Assembly (NCBI GenBank): GCA_963709655.1
Contig: CAVPXF010000024.1
Coordinates: 45,817-109,816, forward strand
DNA length: 64,000 bases
Direction of reading: 5' to 3'
DNA from: Roseiarcus sp963709655
GTDB taxonomy: Bacteria; Pseudomonadota; Alphaproteobacteria; Rhizobiales; Beijerinckiaceae
This document shows positions 63,415 to 64,000 of this stretch, piece by piece. The notes beneath the pieces are model-generated. The model saw only the letters and a program-made list of their open reading frames with translations, did not search any database and was not told where the DNA came from. A program made the translations under genes and the position numbers. Each line of letters starts with the position of its first letter. Position 1 is the stretch's first letter.

Positions 63415-64000
63415 GTGAGGCTGCTCTCTTCTTTACGCCTGATGGCGGCGCTCGTCGGAAGTCTCGCGCTCGCGGCGCCGGCTGGCGCGCAGTTCGATCC
63501 CTTCCACCGCCAGGTCGCGCCGCCGGCCGACATTCCGGGCGATCCCGAACGAAGTGGCCGGCTTGGTGTTGCGAATCAACCGGCTCGAGGAAGAGCTTCG
63601 GCAGGCCAACGGCCGCATCGAGCAGTTGGAGAACTCAAAGCATCGGCTGGAGGAGCAGCTGCAGCGATTCCGCCAGGACGTCGAATTCCGCTTCGGCGAA
63701 CGCTCCGATGGGGGTCCGCTGGGGCCGGACGCCGCCGAGCCTCCCGCAACGGTGAGCGAGGCGCCCGCGCCGCTCAAGCCGAGGAAGTCGGACGCGTTCG
63801 ATCCCAACGCCGACCCGAACGCGCCCGGCGCGCCGCAGCCGTTGGGAACCACGGCGCCGAGCGCGCCGCTCGTGCGTGACCAGCCTCTGCCGAGCGGGCC
63901 GCTGGTGCGCGAGCAGCCTCCGGCGGGCCCGCCGCTCGAGCTCGGCAAAGGCCCGCCCCCCGCGCCGCCGGCGACCGGACCGACGATCGTCGGCTCGGGC
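63415..64000 (+). CDS. cpoB: CpoB/YbgF Tol-Pal accessory protein, 5' part, frameshifted, runs off the window
   Basis: It starts with a signal peptide (residues 1-25). At about 63550 the coding moves to another frame: E-V-A-G-L-V-L-R-I-N-R-L-E-E-E-L-R-Q-A-N-G-R-I-E-Q-L-E, the trimerising coiled coil of CpoB, then a long Pro/Ala/Glu linker to the window end. The TPR domain would lie beyond. It follows pal by 93 bp, the expected tol-pal order. Confidence 0.8.

Overview
The window is GC-rich with alphaproteobacterial gene content. Evidence for this includes a pal/cpoB end of a tol-pal locus, a ThiC/ThiO/ThiS/ThiG/ThiE/ThiD operon behind a TPP riboswitch, and a complete PQQ and lanthanide-type alcohol-oxidation block. 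The best fit is a methylotrophic or facultatively methylotrophic Hyphomicrobiales/Beijerinckiaceae-Methylocystaceae type bacterium. That placement is inferred from gene content only.

Layout. 0-7 kb holds a PBP4 tail, a membrane protein, the gnd-zwf-pgl oxidative pentose-phosphate operon, cysK and a TauE-type permease. 7-10.5 kb is a small-gene island with a phage-like repressor and palindromic operators. 10.5-16 kb holds allophanate hydrolase, PEP carboxylase and tRNA-Leu(CAG). 16-19 kb is an accessory stretch with a truncated MT-A70 methyltransferase, a possible MITE and a PilZ protein.

19-43 kb is almost entirely minus-strand and is devoted to periplasmic alcohol oxidation. It contains a DUF779 protein, an aldehyde dehydrogenase, a GAF-Fis regulator and a seven-gene ABC/beta-propeller operon of the PQQ-associated (Lut-like) kind. 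It also contains pqqA, an exbB-exbD-tonB-pqqBCDE operon, a TonB-dependent receptor, a LivK-type binding protein, a XoxJ-like protein fused to cytochrome c, and a quinoprotein alcohol dehydrogenase with the lanthanide-type Asp. 43-48 kb carries decayed and intact copies of the regulator, an IS1634-type insertion sequence and a cytochrome c. 48.7-53.7 kb is an insertion-sequence graveyard (IS66, IS1380, two IS630). 53.7-64 kb has a DUF3095 gene, the thi operon with a MazEF-type module inserted in it, a VapBC-type pair, a membrane protein, pal and the start of cpoB. This last part carries an unusual density of single-base frameshifts.

The most striking signal is a two-part DNA element present four times (21.1, 43.3, 46.25 and 47.6 kb). 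It is an 18-bp inverted repeat of the form TGTCGCA-N4-TGCGACA, then exactly 19 bp, then a 15-bp GCATA-N5-TATGC palindrome. Each copy lies just downstream of the 3' end of a GAF-Fis regulator gene, two intact and one or two broken. The elements point at the aldehyde dehydrogenase, the lanthanide alcohol dehydrogenase, a remnant of a second aldehyde dehydrogenase and a second regulator. I read this as a duplicated regulator/operator/dehydrogenase module that ties alcohol and aldehyde oxidation into one regulon. The regulators have a Fis-type HTH but lack the sigma-54 AAA+ domain.

How the parts should work together: alcohol is oxidised in the periplasm by the PQQ/lanthanide enzyme, with electrons passing to the fused cytochrome c. 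PQQ is made by PqqABCDE. Metal or metallophore uptake is plausibly served by the TonB-dependent receptor, ExbBD-TonB and the ABC system. The aldehyde is oxidised by the cytoplasmic ALDH.
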